A stretch of 12,259 nucleotides of DNA from Gammaproteobacteria bacterium (GTDB lineage Bacteria; Pseudomonadota; Gammaproteobacteria; Steroidobacterales; Steroidobacteraceae), in NCBI GenBank assembly GCA_028293725.1, contig JAQGOE010000275.1, forward strand, positions 1-12,259, written 5' to 3'. Of this stretch, positions 1 through 5,779 are shown piece after piece. Made by a program: the position numbers and the translations under genes. The notes under the pieces are model-generated. The model did not search any database and was not told where the DNA came from. It saw only the letters and a list, made by a program, of their open reading frames with translations. The first letter of the stretch is position 1. Each line of letters begins with the position of its first letter.

Positions 1-114
1 CGTGCGCGTGTCATGGTGAAAATGCAGGCTCGTTCGCTCGCAGAGCTCGTCCGCATCGAGGACCGGCTGCGCGGCGCCGAAGCTAGTGACTCGCCGCAGA
101 GATCAGCTGAATAA
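1..114 (+). CDS. FixJ/LuxR-type response regulator, C-terminal end only (partial)
   Basis: Reading frame 1 is open from the left edge to a TAA at 112-114 and gives 37 residues beginning RARVMVKMQARSLAELVRIE. This matches the end of the LuxR/GerE helix-turn-helix domain in FixJ/TodR-like response regulators: the end of the recognition helix (HRARVM...K), then the dimerisation helix (QARSLAELVR). The receiver domain and most of the DNA-binding domain lie outside the window. In this family the protein is a two-component output regulator that binds DNA when its receiver Asp is phosphorylated. The tail after the dimerisation helix is short and Ser/Glu-rich. Its last 32 bp overlap the end of the convergent PEP mutase family gene. 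The family call is good; target genes cannot be told. Confidence 0.8.
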   Translation, partial: RARVMVKMQARSLAELVRIEDRLRGAEASDSPQRSAE

Positions 115-907
115 CTTCGTGAAAGCCGATGCCCTCCGAAGCCGAAGCCAGATCCCCTTGTGCCAGTTGAGCAGCGGCTTTGCGAAGATCACCCATCACA
201 CGCGTATAGAGTGCGACACCCATGCTGACACGCTTGACACCGGCCTTCTGCACCTCTGCGAACGGCAAAGTGCCGCTCATCGTGCCGATAAGAATGTTCA
301 CCGGCTTGGGTGCGACCGCCTTCACGATGGCTCGCACAGCATCCATGTCAGGCGGGTAGGGTGCATACAACACATCTGCCCCAACTTCGGCAAAGGCCAC
401 CAGGCGGCGGATGGTATCGTCGAGATCCGGGCGACCCTGGATGAAGTTGTCCGTGCGCCCCGTCAGCATGATCTTCCCCTTGGCGATTTTGGCCGCCTCG
501 CGCATGCGCGCCACTGCCTCATCGAAGTCCCTGATCGGCCTTTCGGGATTGCCACTGGAATCCTCAATTCCGAGCCCCGCCAGGCCAGCTTCGATTGCGA
601 TCCGTACTGTGGCCGCAACATCGAGCGGCCCAGCGCCGTAGCCATCCTCGAAATCTCCGTTGACCGGCAAGTGGGTGAGGTCACCGATTAGTCTGGCATT
701 CGCCAGATGCTCCTCCCGGCTGATCGCGTGTCGACCATCGAGCCGTCCCAGGGCCGACGCTATCGCGGCTGAGGAGGTCCCCAATGCCTCAAAGCCCGCC
801 TGCTTCAGCAACAACGCCGAGACCCCGTCCCAGGCATTCGGCATGATGAATCCGCCCTGGCGCTCATGCAGGGCTTTAAAACGTTCGTAAAGTTCCGGCT
901 GTTTCAC
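83..907 (-). CDS. Isocitrate lyase/PEP mutase family protein
   Basis: The product has 274 residues, about the usual length for the short isocitrate lyase/phosphoenolpyruvate mutase family, a cytosolic TIM-barrel whose members make or break C-C or C-P bonds of 2-oxoacids using Mg2+. Visible family motifs are PNAWDGVSA (about 23-31), the metal-site strand NGDFEDGYG (about 83-91, with D85, E87, D88), GIEDS (113-117) and LTGRTDNF (148-155). The KKCGH signature of true isocitrate and methylisocitrate lyases is absent, so this is one of the broad uncharacterised PEP-mutase-like subgroup. Substrate cannot be assigned; oxaloacetate or 2-methylisocitrate-like acids are possible. The start is a GTG at 907, supported by GGAG at 914-917 (minus strand), 6 nt upstream. 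It lies 82 bp downstream of the HupE-like gene on the same strand and its role seems unrelated to it. Confidence 0.88.
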   Translation of the reverse strand: MKQPELYERFKALHERQGGFIMPNAWDGVSALLLKQAGFEALGTSSAAIASALGRLDGRHAISREEHLANARLIGDLTHLPVNGDFEDGYGAGPLDVAATVRIAIEAGLAGLGIEDSSGNPERPIRDFDEAVARMREAAKIAKGKIMLTGRTDNFIQGRPDLDDTIRRLVAFAEVGADVLYAPYPPDMDAVRAIVKAVAPKPVNILIGTMSGTLPFAEVQKAGVKRVSMGVALYTRVMGDLRKAAAQLAQGDLASASEGIGFHEVIQLISAASH

Positions 908-911
908 GTGA

Positions 912-917
912 CTCTCC
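912..917 (-). promoter_or_regulatory. Ribosome binding site deciding a GTG start
   Basis: GGAGAG on the minus strand lies 4 nt (GGAG 6 nt) before the GTG at 907. It supports GTG initiation for the PEP mutase family gene. Confidence 0.6.
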
Positions 918-989
918 GACGGATCTGGGAATCAAACAATAGCACCGCCCAGGTGTACTGAGAACCTTTGGAGCGATGCATGAGGGTGA

Positions 990-2120
990 TCAAGCTGCTC
1001 GCAGGGTCAGCCAATACACTGCCATGCAGCCGATCGCCACCGCCCCGCCGGGCATGAAGGCGTGCCGATAGAAGCGCGTCGCGCGCAGACCGTAGGCGAT
1101 CGGAATGAAGATCAACACGATCGCGAGCTGCCCGACCTCGACCCCGGCGTTGAATCCCACCAGGGCGAGCGCCAGATTCCACCCCTTGAGCCCCAGGTCG
1201 GCGAGCACGGATGCAAACCCCAGGCCGTGAATGAGACCGAAGGCAAACGCTACCGCCCACCGGCGCTCGCGCACCACGGGAAATAGGTTGTTGAGTGCGC
1301 CGAGCAGTACTGTGAGGGCGATACCGGACTCCACCCATCGACTTGGCAGGCTCACCAGTCCGTTGACGGCCAGCGTCAAGGTCAGCGAATGCGCAACCGT
1401 GAAGGCGGTCACCACCTTGAGGACATCCAGGAGCGCATCCCGCAGCAATTCGCGCGGTTGCCAACGTCCGTTGCGGTACAGTACGACGGCCGGCAGCAAC
1501 AGTGTCAGCAGGAAGAGGATGTGATCGTAGCCCTTCCAGATGTGCCAGATTCCCTCATCGAGAAAGGCGCGAAATTGCGCCAACCGATCCGGCGTGCCCA
1601 GGTTGAGCGTCGCCGTGCGACTTGCATCGGCCAACACGAATGCCTGACTCGTATCCGCCGCTCGCACATCGAGGAGTCCGCGGTGATTGGGATCCATGTC
1701 AAAGAGCAACGCGTAGTGCACGCTCAGCTGCGCGGGTGGAAAGGGACATTGGACGGTAAATCGCAACACCGCGTAGCCCCCGTCGACATGCTCATCGAAG
1801 AGCAACCCGCCAGGCTGCAGCAAGCAGCGGTCGCGGTCGCCGCGCGCGATCGCTTCGATGTTCAGGCGCGAGAGCGCATAGGACGTGAGGGCCTGCTCAC
1901 GCGCTTTCAACTCACCCCAGGTAATGGCGCCGTCGCCGTTGGCATCCAGGCCTATGGCGTGTTGGAGGTCACGAAGGGCGATATCCCATTGCCCCTCGAG
2001 CGTCGTTCCTTGACCGGGCTGGCTCAACAGGAGATAGCTGTCGCTCGGTTTGTGCGCTTGGGCAGTGACGACCCAGAGGCACAACAGGATCGCCCCTAGC
2101 GTGGGTGTCCGGCGGTTCAT
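990..2120 (-). CDS. HupE/UreJ_2-like polytopic membrane protein with periplasmic EF-hand
   Basis: The product has 376 residues. A signal peptide (1-22, cleavage near AQA-HKP) is followed by an exported domain of about 160 residues and then a membrane domain (about 195-376) with roughly six or seven hydrophobic segments. The exported part holds a canonical EF-hand loop, DANGDGAITWGE (59-70), with D59, N61, D63, T67 and E70 in the ligand positions. The membrane domain carries the HupE/UreJ pattern H-x5-D-H-ILF (H193, D199, H200), AHS (H244), E264, GLIHGLGF (H298) and GVEVGQ (E328). In hydrogenase and urease clusters HupE/UreJ are nickel permeases, and conserved His/Asp/Glu residues of this kind are needed for transport. 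This larger version occurs without hydrogenase or urease genes, and none are seen here, so its substrate is unknown. The ATG overlaps the stop of the upstream TPR gene (ATGA), indicating translational coupling. Confidence 0.87.
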   Translation of the reverse strand: MNRRTPTLGAILLCLWVVTAQAHKPSDSYLLLSQPGQGTTLEGQWDIALRDLQHAIGLDANGDGAITWGELKAREQALTSYALSRLNIEAIARGDRDRCLLQPGGLLFDEHVDGGYAVLRFTVQCPFPPAQLSVHYALLFDMDPNHRGLLDVRAADTSQAFVLADASRTATLNLGTPDRLAQFRAFLDEGIWHIWKGYDHILFLLTLLLPAVVLYRNGRWQPRELLRDALLDVLKVVTAFTVAHSLTLTLAVNGLVSLPSRWVESGIALTVLLGALNNLFPVVRERRWAVAFAFGLIHGLGFASVLADLGLKGWNLALALVGFNAGVEVGQLAIVLIFIPIAYGLRATRFYRHAFMPGGAVAIGCMAVYWLTLRAA

Positions 2121-3358
2121 CGCTTGGCGAGCCTATCGCTGGCGCTGCCGCCAGCGGTCCTGAGGGCATCCAGAGTGCGATCCTCGTAACGCGTCTGCTT
2201 CAACCAGGTCTGGAGGTTCTGCAGGGCGACCCGGTCCGCAGCAGCGGTGGCGGCGGCGAAGTAGACCCGCACGTCCGCCGGCTCTCGCTGGACTTCCCAG
2301 TTGCGCTTGGCCACCTTCAAGGCTTCCGCGGGATCACCGCGCACCTCCAGAATGAATCGGGACTGCTCGCGCAAGTGGGTGAAATCCCCGTCGCGGCGGG
2401 CCGCCTCGTAACGCGCCTGGAACATCTCGCTCAGGCGGTGGCCTTCTGCGTGGTGCAGTCGCGTGGCAGCGATTGCCAGTCTCAACAGCAGGTTGTCTTG
2501 ACTCTCGTCCCCCTGCAGCAGGTGCATGACCTCGGCGTTACGCTTCTGCCTCAACAGCAGGTCGGCATAATCGCCTTTGGAATAGCCGTCCTCTGGCGCC
2601 ACGCGCAGAGCGGCCAACAGGTATGTTTCGGCCCCCTTGTCATCCCCGAGGCGCTGCGCCATGTCGGCCAGCTGGTCGAGGATCCAGACCCGCACGCCAC
2701 GCTCCAGGCGTGGGTCGTCTGTGAACACGCTGCTTAGCGCGGCATAACTTTCATTTAACTGTCCGGTCAGACTGTTGACACTGGTCAGACAGGTCAAGGC
2801 AATCAGGTGGCCGCTGATTTGGATCAGCGGCCGGCAGGCCTGCCGGGCCTGCGCGAAGTGGCCCTGCACCTGCAGGATGGTGGCCTTGGTGAGCCAGGCC
2901 TGTCCGTTGAAGGTTTGTTGGGCGAGGGCGCGATCCAACAGCGTCAGCGCCTCGTCAAAGCGATGGAGGTATTGCAAACAGGTCGCCGACAATGTGAGAA
3001 CTGCCGGGTTCGGATGTGCTCGCGACAACCAGGGCGTTAGCGTCGCTTGCGCATAAGAGACGAAGCGCGGATCGGCGTTCGCGCGGCCGATCTCCAGATA
3101 ACCCTGCGCGAGGGCCAGCGCGCTCTGCAAGTCCTCCGGATGCGAAGCCAAGTGCGTCCGCAGGGGTTCCAGTCTTTGTGTCGCGGCCGCGGCGGGAACG
3201 TGCTCCAACACGGTGGCGTCACTCGCCGGGATGTGGGGAGCTGCAGCCACACCCCGCCAGGCCAGTGAGATCAGCACGCCGAGCAACATCCAAGCGAGTC
3301 CGCATCCGGTGGGATGCGGATTCGCCGGGGAGGGCCATAAGCCCAGCACTTTGCTCAC
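2117..3358 (-). CDS. Exported TPR-repeat protein
   Basis: The product has 413 residues in its longest form. A hydrophobic segment (about 20-39) ending VAAA-PHIP looks like a signal peptide or N-terminal anchor, so the rest should be outside the cytoplasm. Helical TPR-like pairs cover about 75-270, for example PEDLQSALALAQGYLEIG, ALTLLDRALAQQ, AWLTKATILQVQGHFAQARQ and LGDDKGAETYLLAALRVAPE. The C-terminal third is also alpha-helical but I recognise no domain in it. TPR arrays usually bind partner proteins, and here the likely partners are the DUF4331 protein encoded 18 bp upstream and the HupE-like protein whose start overlaps this stop. The start is uncertain. The GTG at 3358 has no clear ribosome site, and an ATG at residue 24 (3289) would still leave a signal-like sequence. 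A strong inverted repeat lies between the two candidates. Confidence 0.82.
   Translation of the reverse strand: MSKVLGLWPSPANPHPTGCGLAWMLLGVLISLAWRGVAAAPHIPASDATVLEHVPAAAATQRLEPLRTHLASHPEDLQSALALAQGYLEIGRANADPRFVSYAQATLTPWLSRAHPNPAVLTLSATCLQYLHRFDEALTLLDRALAQQTFNGQAWLTKATILQVQGHFAQARQACRPLIQISGHLIALTCLTSVNSLTGQLNESYAALSSVFTDDPRLERGVRVWILDQLADMAQRLGDDKGAETYLLAALRVAPEDGYSKGDYADLLLRQKRNAEVMHLLQGDESQDNLLLRLAIAATRLHHAEGHRLSEMFQARYEAARRDGDFTHLREQSRFILEVRGDPAEALKVAKRNWEVQREPADVRVYFAAATAAADRVALQNLQTWLKQTRYEDRTLDALRTAGGSASDRLAKR
3294..3325 (-). repeat. Near-perfect inverted repeat at the 5' end of the TPR gene
   Basis: The 14-bp arms 3294-3307 and 3312-3325 match at 13 of 14 positions (central 9 bp TCCGCATCC/GGATGCGGA perfect) around a 4-base loop. 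In the minus-strand transcript this is a very stable stem-loop. It falls inside codons 12-22 if the TPR gene starts at 3358, or between DUF4331 and the TPR gene if translation starts at 3289. No U-run follows, so it is not a classical terminator. It could set the ratio of DUF4331 to downstream product. Confidence 0.75.
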
Positions 3359-3376
3359 GACTTGTGCCGTCGCGCT

Positions 3377-4891
3377 TTAGTTTTTAGCGATACCGTTCAC
3401 GCCGTTCGGGGAGCCCGGGATGGGCGTATTCAGATACGGGAAGGCATCCAGATACGTGTCCGCGGGGTTGATCTGACCCGAGACCTTCACCGAGGCGGCA
3501 TCCGCGCCGGCGGCGCGTGCCCCATCTGTATAGGGCGCACCGTTGTTGGGGTCGGTTGTTTGCGTGCCGCAAGTCCCGATTTTCCCGCACAACGCGCCCA
3601 TGGCCACCCGCAGCTCGATATCCGTCACGTCATCGTATGGCCGTCGCCCGTTCGGGAACCCGGCAGCATCTCCGCCCAACACGCCCAGATCGTTCTGCGA
3701 GGCCGGCGGCGTCGGTGGCGTGGAGGTGTTCAGTCTCATGAGCTCCGCCGGGTGCACCGTCAGAGGCTGATTGAGTCCTTTCACCCCGGTCAGAAACGCG
3801 GCCACAAGATCGTTGCGCGGAGTCCCCGGCACCATGGCCGCCGCGTTTCCGAACAGCGCGTTCAGGAGTACTGGCAAGGTCGGGTTGGTCACGTACTTCA
3901 GGAACCTCGCATCCTGAAGCGGGTTGCTGCCGTTGAACCGGTCTTTATCGGGTAGACCGATGATGATCTCATTCACCAGGGGGTTGGCGAGACGCGAGAC
4001 TTGCGTCATCCATTTGCCGTCAGAGTCCTGCCACTCCCGCTCTGGGTCATCGGTGTTCCTCTCTCCGGAGGTCTTCGGCACACTCGCGGTAGTCCACGCG
4101 CCGATGACTGGATCCTTGCCATTGGTGAGGCAAGCAATCGGTACCTCCAGAGCAATCGACGTCACGTTCTTGTGCGACAGGCTGTTGGGCTCGCCATCGC
4201 GCGGCCCCACCGGATTGGTGTTGACCAGATCGAAGATTTCGCCGACGTTGACGACGAAGCCTTCCTTGCGCTGTCCCACGAATACGCGACCCGGCGTCGA
4301 GCATCCCGGAATACTGACATCGTACATGAAGCTGTCAGCGTAGGAGGCGTAGTCAGGGATGGACTTATTACCGATATTGTCCGCCGGCTTGTAGAACGTC
4401 GTTCCGCCAAGCGTGGCGTTTTCCGCCCAACTGCGCGAGCCGTTGCGGCGCACCACGGCCAGAGTATAGCTCTCGTGGACGTTCAAGGCCTTGCCGGCCT
4501 TGTCTACCGGCCCGATGTTCAAAAGCGGCACCGCCACGTTCTGGCCGCCCGCGGGAACGGTCAGGTTCTCCCGTGTATTGGTGAAGTGAAACTGAAATGA
4601 GATGTCCGGGTTGGCATCACCGTCATTGTTCACGTTGATCGCGTAGATGGCATGCGAGTCGAGTTGATAGAAATTCGGGCCGCCGCCCGGATCCTGGAAG
4701 GGGATGTAGTTGGCCAACATGGTGACGAAGCCTTGCCGTCCGGGCTCGTAGCTTCTGAATAAGTACAGGTCGGTGCCGTCAACCTTGGGCAGACCGGCAA
4801 TGTTGGGTGCTTCGCGATGACTGGAGGCCTGGCTGAAGATGGGAACGCTCGCCGCGGCGAGCGCGAGCGCAAACTGGAGGGGGCGTTTCAT
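3377..4891 (-). CDS. DUF4331 family secreted protein
   Basis: The product has 504 residues. A clear signal peptide (1-22) ends FSQA and is followed by SSHREAPNIAG, the hallmark mature N-terminus of DUF4331 proteins, and then VDGTDLYLFRSYE, PFQDPGGGPNFY and the Asn/Asp-rich stretch NVNNDGDANPDISFQF (86-101), which resembles a calcium-binding loop. Near the C-terminus DDVTDIELRVAMGALCGKIG is also family-like. Four cysteines (C197, C254, C435, C441) could form two disulfides after export. The family has no established biochemical role that I know of. The ATG at 4891 has GGAG 9 nt upstream, partly inside a hairpin. It is the first gene of a unit with the TPR and HupE-like genes. Its length, signal peptide and motifs make the family call secure; function is open. 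Confidence 0.9.
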   Translation of the reverse strand: MKRPLQFALALAAASVPIFSQASSHREAPNIAGLPKVDGTDLYLFRSYEPGRQGFVTMLANYIPFQDPGGGPNFYQLDSHAIYAINVNNDGDANPDISFQFHFTNTRENLTVPAGGQNVAVPLLNIGPVDKAGKALNVHESYTLAVVRRNGSRSWAENATLGGTTFYKPADNIGNKSIPDYASYADSFMYDVSIPGCSTPGRVFVGQRKEGFVVNVGEIFDLVNTNPVGPRDGEPNSLSHKNVTSIALEVPIACLTNGKDPVIGAWTTASVPKTSGERNTDDPEREWQDSDGKWMTQVSRLANPLVNEIIIGLPDKDRFNGSNPLQDARFLKYVTNPTLPVLLNALFGNAAAMVPGTPRNDLVAAFLTGVKGLNQPLTVHPAELMRLNTSTPPTPPASQNDLGVLGGDAAGFPNGRRPYDDVTDIELRVAMGALCGKIGTCGTQTTDPNNGAPYTDGARAAGADAASVKVSGQINPADTYLDAFPYLNTPIPGSPNGVNGIAKN

Positions 4892-5201
4892 AGCGGTGAT
4901 CTCCGGATGTGGGGATACATCCGGGTGCTACGCAGGAGACAGCTTCCCGGATGCACTCCTTGGCAAAATAGTTATGTTTGTGATGCGGGGCGGCTGCGTT
5001 TGCAGCATGCCGTGTGCCCAGCGGGGCCTATTTTCTCTACCGCCTGACTCTTCTGGGAACGCTTCACGTGTTCGTTAGCGTATAGACAATCGATCAGTGT
5101 GGCTGTGCCATTGATTTGGCAACCGGGTCGAAGCGGCACAAGGGCGTGGTGCTGCACTGCGAGTCGCGCCGCCGGGTTGATGGTGACGTTGGCTGCGTAC
5201 T
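4892..5201. other. 310-bp intergenic region upstream of the DUF4331 gene
   Basis: No credible gene is seen on either strand. The region separates the zinc-finger gene from the DUF4331 gene, both on the minus strand, so it should hold the end of one transcript and the promoter of the next. It contains the ribosome-site hairpin at 4903-4924, a short dyad GCTGC-GTTT-GCAGC at 4993-5006, and a dyad TGCCA-TTGATT-TGGCA at 5106-5121. The most AT-rich stretch, around 4966-4981, could be a -10 region but has no convincing -35 partner. No U-tailed terminator is visible. Confidence 0.5.
4903..4924 (-). promoter_or_regulatory. Perfect 8-bp hairpin overlapping the DUF4331 ribosome site
   Basis: CCGGATGT (4903-4910) and ACATCCGG (4917-4924) are perfect inverted arms around a 6-base loop. 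In the minus-strand transcript the second arm ends in the GG of the GGAG Shine-Dalgarno (4901-4904), 9 nt before the ATG of the DUF4331 gene. The structure would partly hide the ribosome site, so it could be a translational control hairpin. As DNA it could equally be a repressor operator. A further CCGGATG copy lies at 4948-4954. Confidence 0.6.
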
Positions 5202-5558
5202 TCACACAACTGGGCTGGATGGCAACAAGTCAGCATTGACCTGCGCGCAGAATGTGACGCATTCATCACAGATGAAAACGCAACTCCGCGGCGCGCGCGG
5301 CGCGCGCTGCACGCGCGAGCAGCCCCCTTCACAGAGGCTCCGCACTTCGTGCTTTGACTTACCGCAGAACGAACAAGACTGCTCCGGCGCAGCGGCTGGC
5401 CCGGGACGAATGGTGGCGGAGAGCGTATTCCAATCAGCCACACCGAAGGTCTGGGCGATCAGTTCGAGGCTTTGACCGACGTTGATCTTGAAACCGAGGG
5501 CGGCGAGGGCCGCTCGCAGCGTGTGCGCCATGGCTTTTGCATCGCGGAAGTCGCGCAT
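5202..5558 (-). CDS. Small protein: glyoxalase-type N-terminal helical domain plus ClpX-type C4 zinc finger
   Basis: The product has 118 residues. The N-terminal segment MRDFRDAKAMAHTLRAAL...SLELIAQTFGVADWNTLSA (1-50) is the short helical domain found at the start of proteins annotated 'glyoxalase superfamily/ClpX C4-type zinc finger' in Proteobacteria. Residues 61-105 are a ClpX-like C4 finger: SCSFCGKSKHEVRSL, with C62 and C65, and FICDECVTFC, with C97 and C100. In ClpX this finger dimerises and binds adaptors and substrates, but here there is no AAA+ ATPase, so it may act as an adaptor or as a stand-alone binding module. The gap between the two CxxC pairs is 31 residues against 18 in E. 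coli ClpX. The extra part is Arg/Ala/Pro-rich with added cysteines (C76, C80, C93) and is encoded by a GC tandem repeat. The start ATG has a good AAAGGA 7 nt upstream. It stands alone on the minus strand. Confidence 0.78.
   Translation of the reverse strand: MRDFRDAKAMAHTLRAALAALGFKINVGQSLELIAQTFGVADWNTLSATIRPGPAAAPEQSCSFCGKSKHEVRSLCEGGCSRVQRAPRAPRSCVFICDECVTFCAQVNADLLPSSPVV
5289..5306. repeat. 9-bp tandem repeat in an alternating G/C tract
   Basis: CGGCGCGCG occurs twice in tandem within a longer alternating purine-pyrimidine tract reaching about 5319. It encodes the RAPRAPR part of the enlarged zinc-finger loop. It probably arose by slippage, and tracts of this kind can adopt Z-DNA. Confidence 0.7.
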
Positions 5559-5565
5559 AGATCTA

Positions 5566-5571
5566 TCCTTT
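5566..5571 (-). promoter_or_regulatory. Ribosome binding site of the zinc-finger gene
   Basis: AAAGGA on the minus strand lies 7 nt before the ATG at 5558. It fixes that start and makes this the correct frame in a region where several overlapping open frames exist. Confidence 0.65.
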
Positions 5572-5677
5572 GCTTGAACGAAACAGGGCGTCAGGGCTTG
5601 CGTTGCTGACCAGTTTGTTCAGGCAAAGGGATATAAGAGCCCGCGACACGTTTACCGTACCCCGAGGGGCGCAAGCA

Positions 5678-5729
5678 GCAGGTCGTATCCACCTGCAAAA
5701 ATCGTCTCAGACTAATAGTTCGATGTCAA
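5678..5729 (-). promoter_or_regulatory. Candidate promoter and operator for the zinc-finger gene
   Basis: A perfect sigma-70 -35 hexamer TTGACA reads on the minus strand at 5729-5724. After a 17-bp spacer comes a weak -10, GACGAT (5706-5701). A 6-bp inverted repeat, GCAGGT-N7-ACCTGC (5678-5696), lies at the predicted transcription start and could be an operator. The leader to the ATG at 5558 would be about 135 nt. The poor -10 makes this tentative. Confidence 0.3.
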
Positions 5730-5747
5730 TGCGCAGCTATACAACGT

Positions 5748-5765
5748 CCGGAACCGGCTTTCCGG
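5748..5765 (-). terminator. Possible weak hairpin downstream of lepB
   Basis: CCGGAA-N6-TTCCGG forms a perfect 6-bp stem 14 bp beyond the signal peptidase stop codon. No U-run follows on the minus strand, so intrinsic termination here is doubtful. The stem could instead protect the 3' end of the message. Confidence 0.25.
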
Positions 5766-5779
5766 CGCGCTGCTTTCGT

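Noticed and set aside
1389..2737. Plus-strand open frames opposite the HupE-like and TPR genes
   Set aside because: Their translations are Gln/Arg-rich with no family resemblance, while the minus-strand frames encode clear protein families.
4993..5121. Short dyads at 4993-5006 and 5106-5121 as operators
   Set aside because: Each has only 5-bp arms, common by chance in GC-rich DNA, and neither is positioned against a credible promoter.
4972..5205. Minus-strand frame of 77 codons whose GTG overlaps the stop of the zinc-finger gene
   Set aside because: The GTGA overlap is suggestive, but the translation resembles no known protein, is rich in scattered Arg/His/Cys, and has no ribosome site. I treat the stretch as intergenic.
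5075..5443. Minus-strand frame of 122 codons overlapping the zinc-finger gene
   Set aside because: It is an out-of-frame reading; the alternative frame gives an intact ClpX-type finger and has a good ribosome site.
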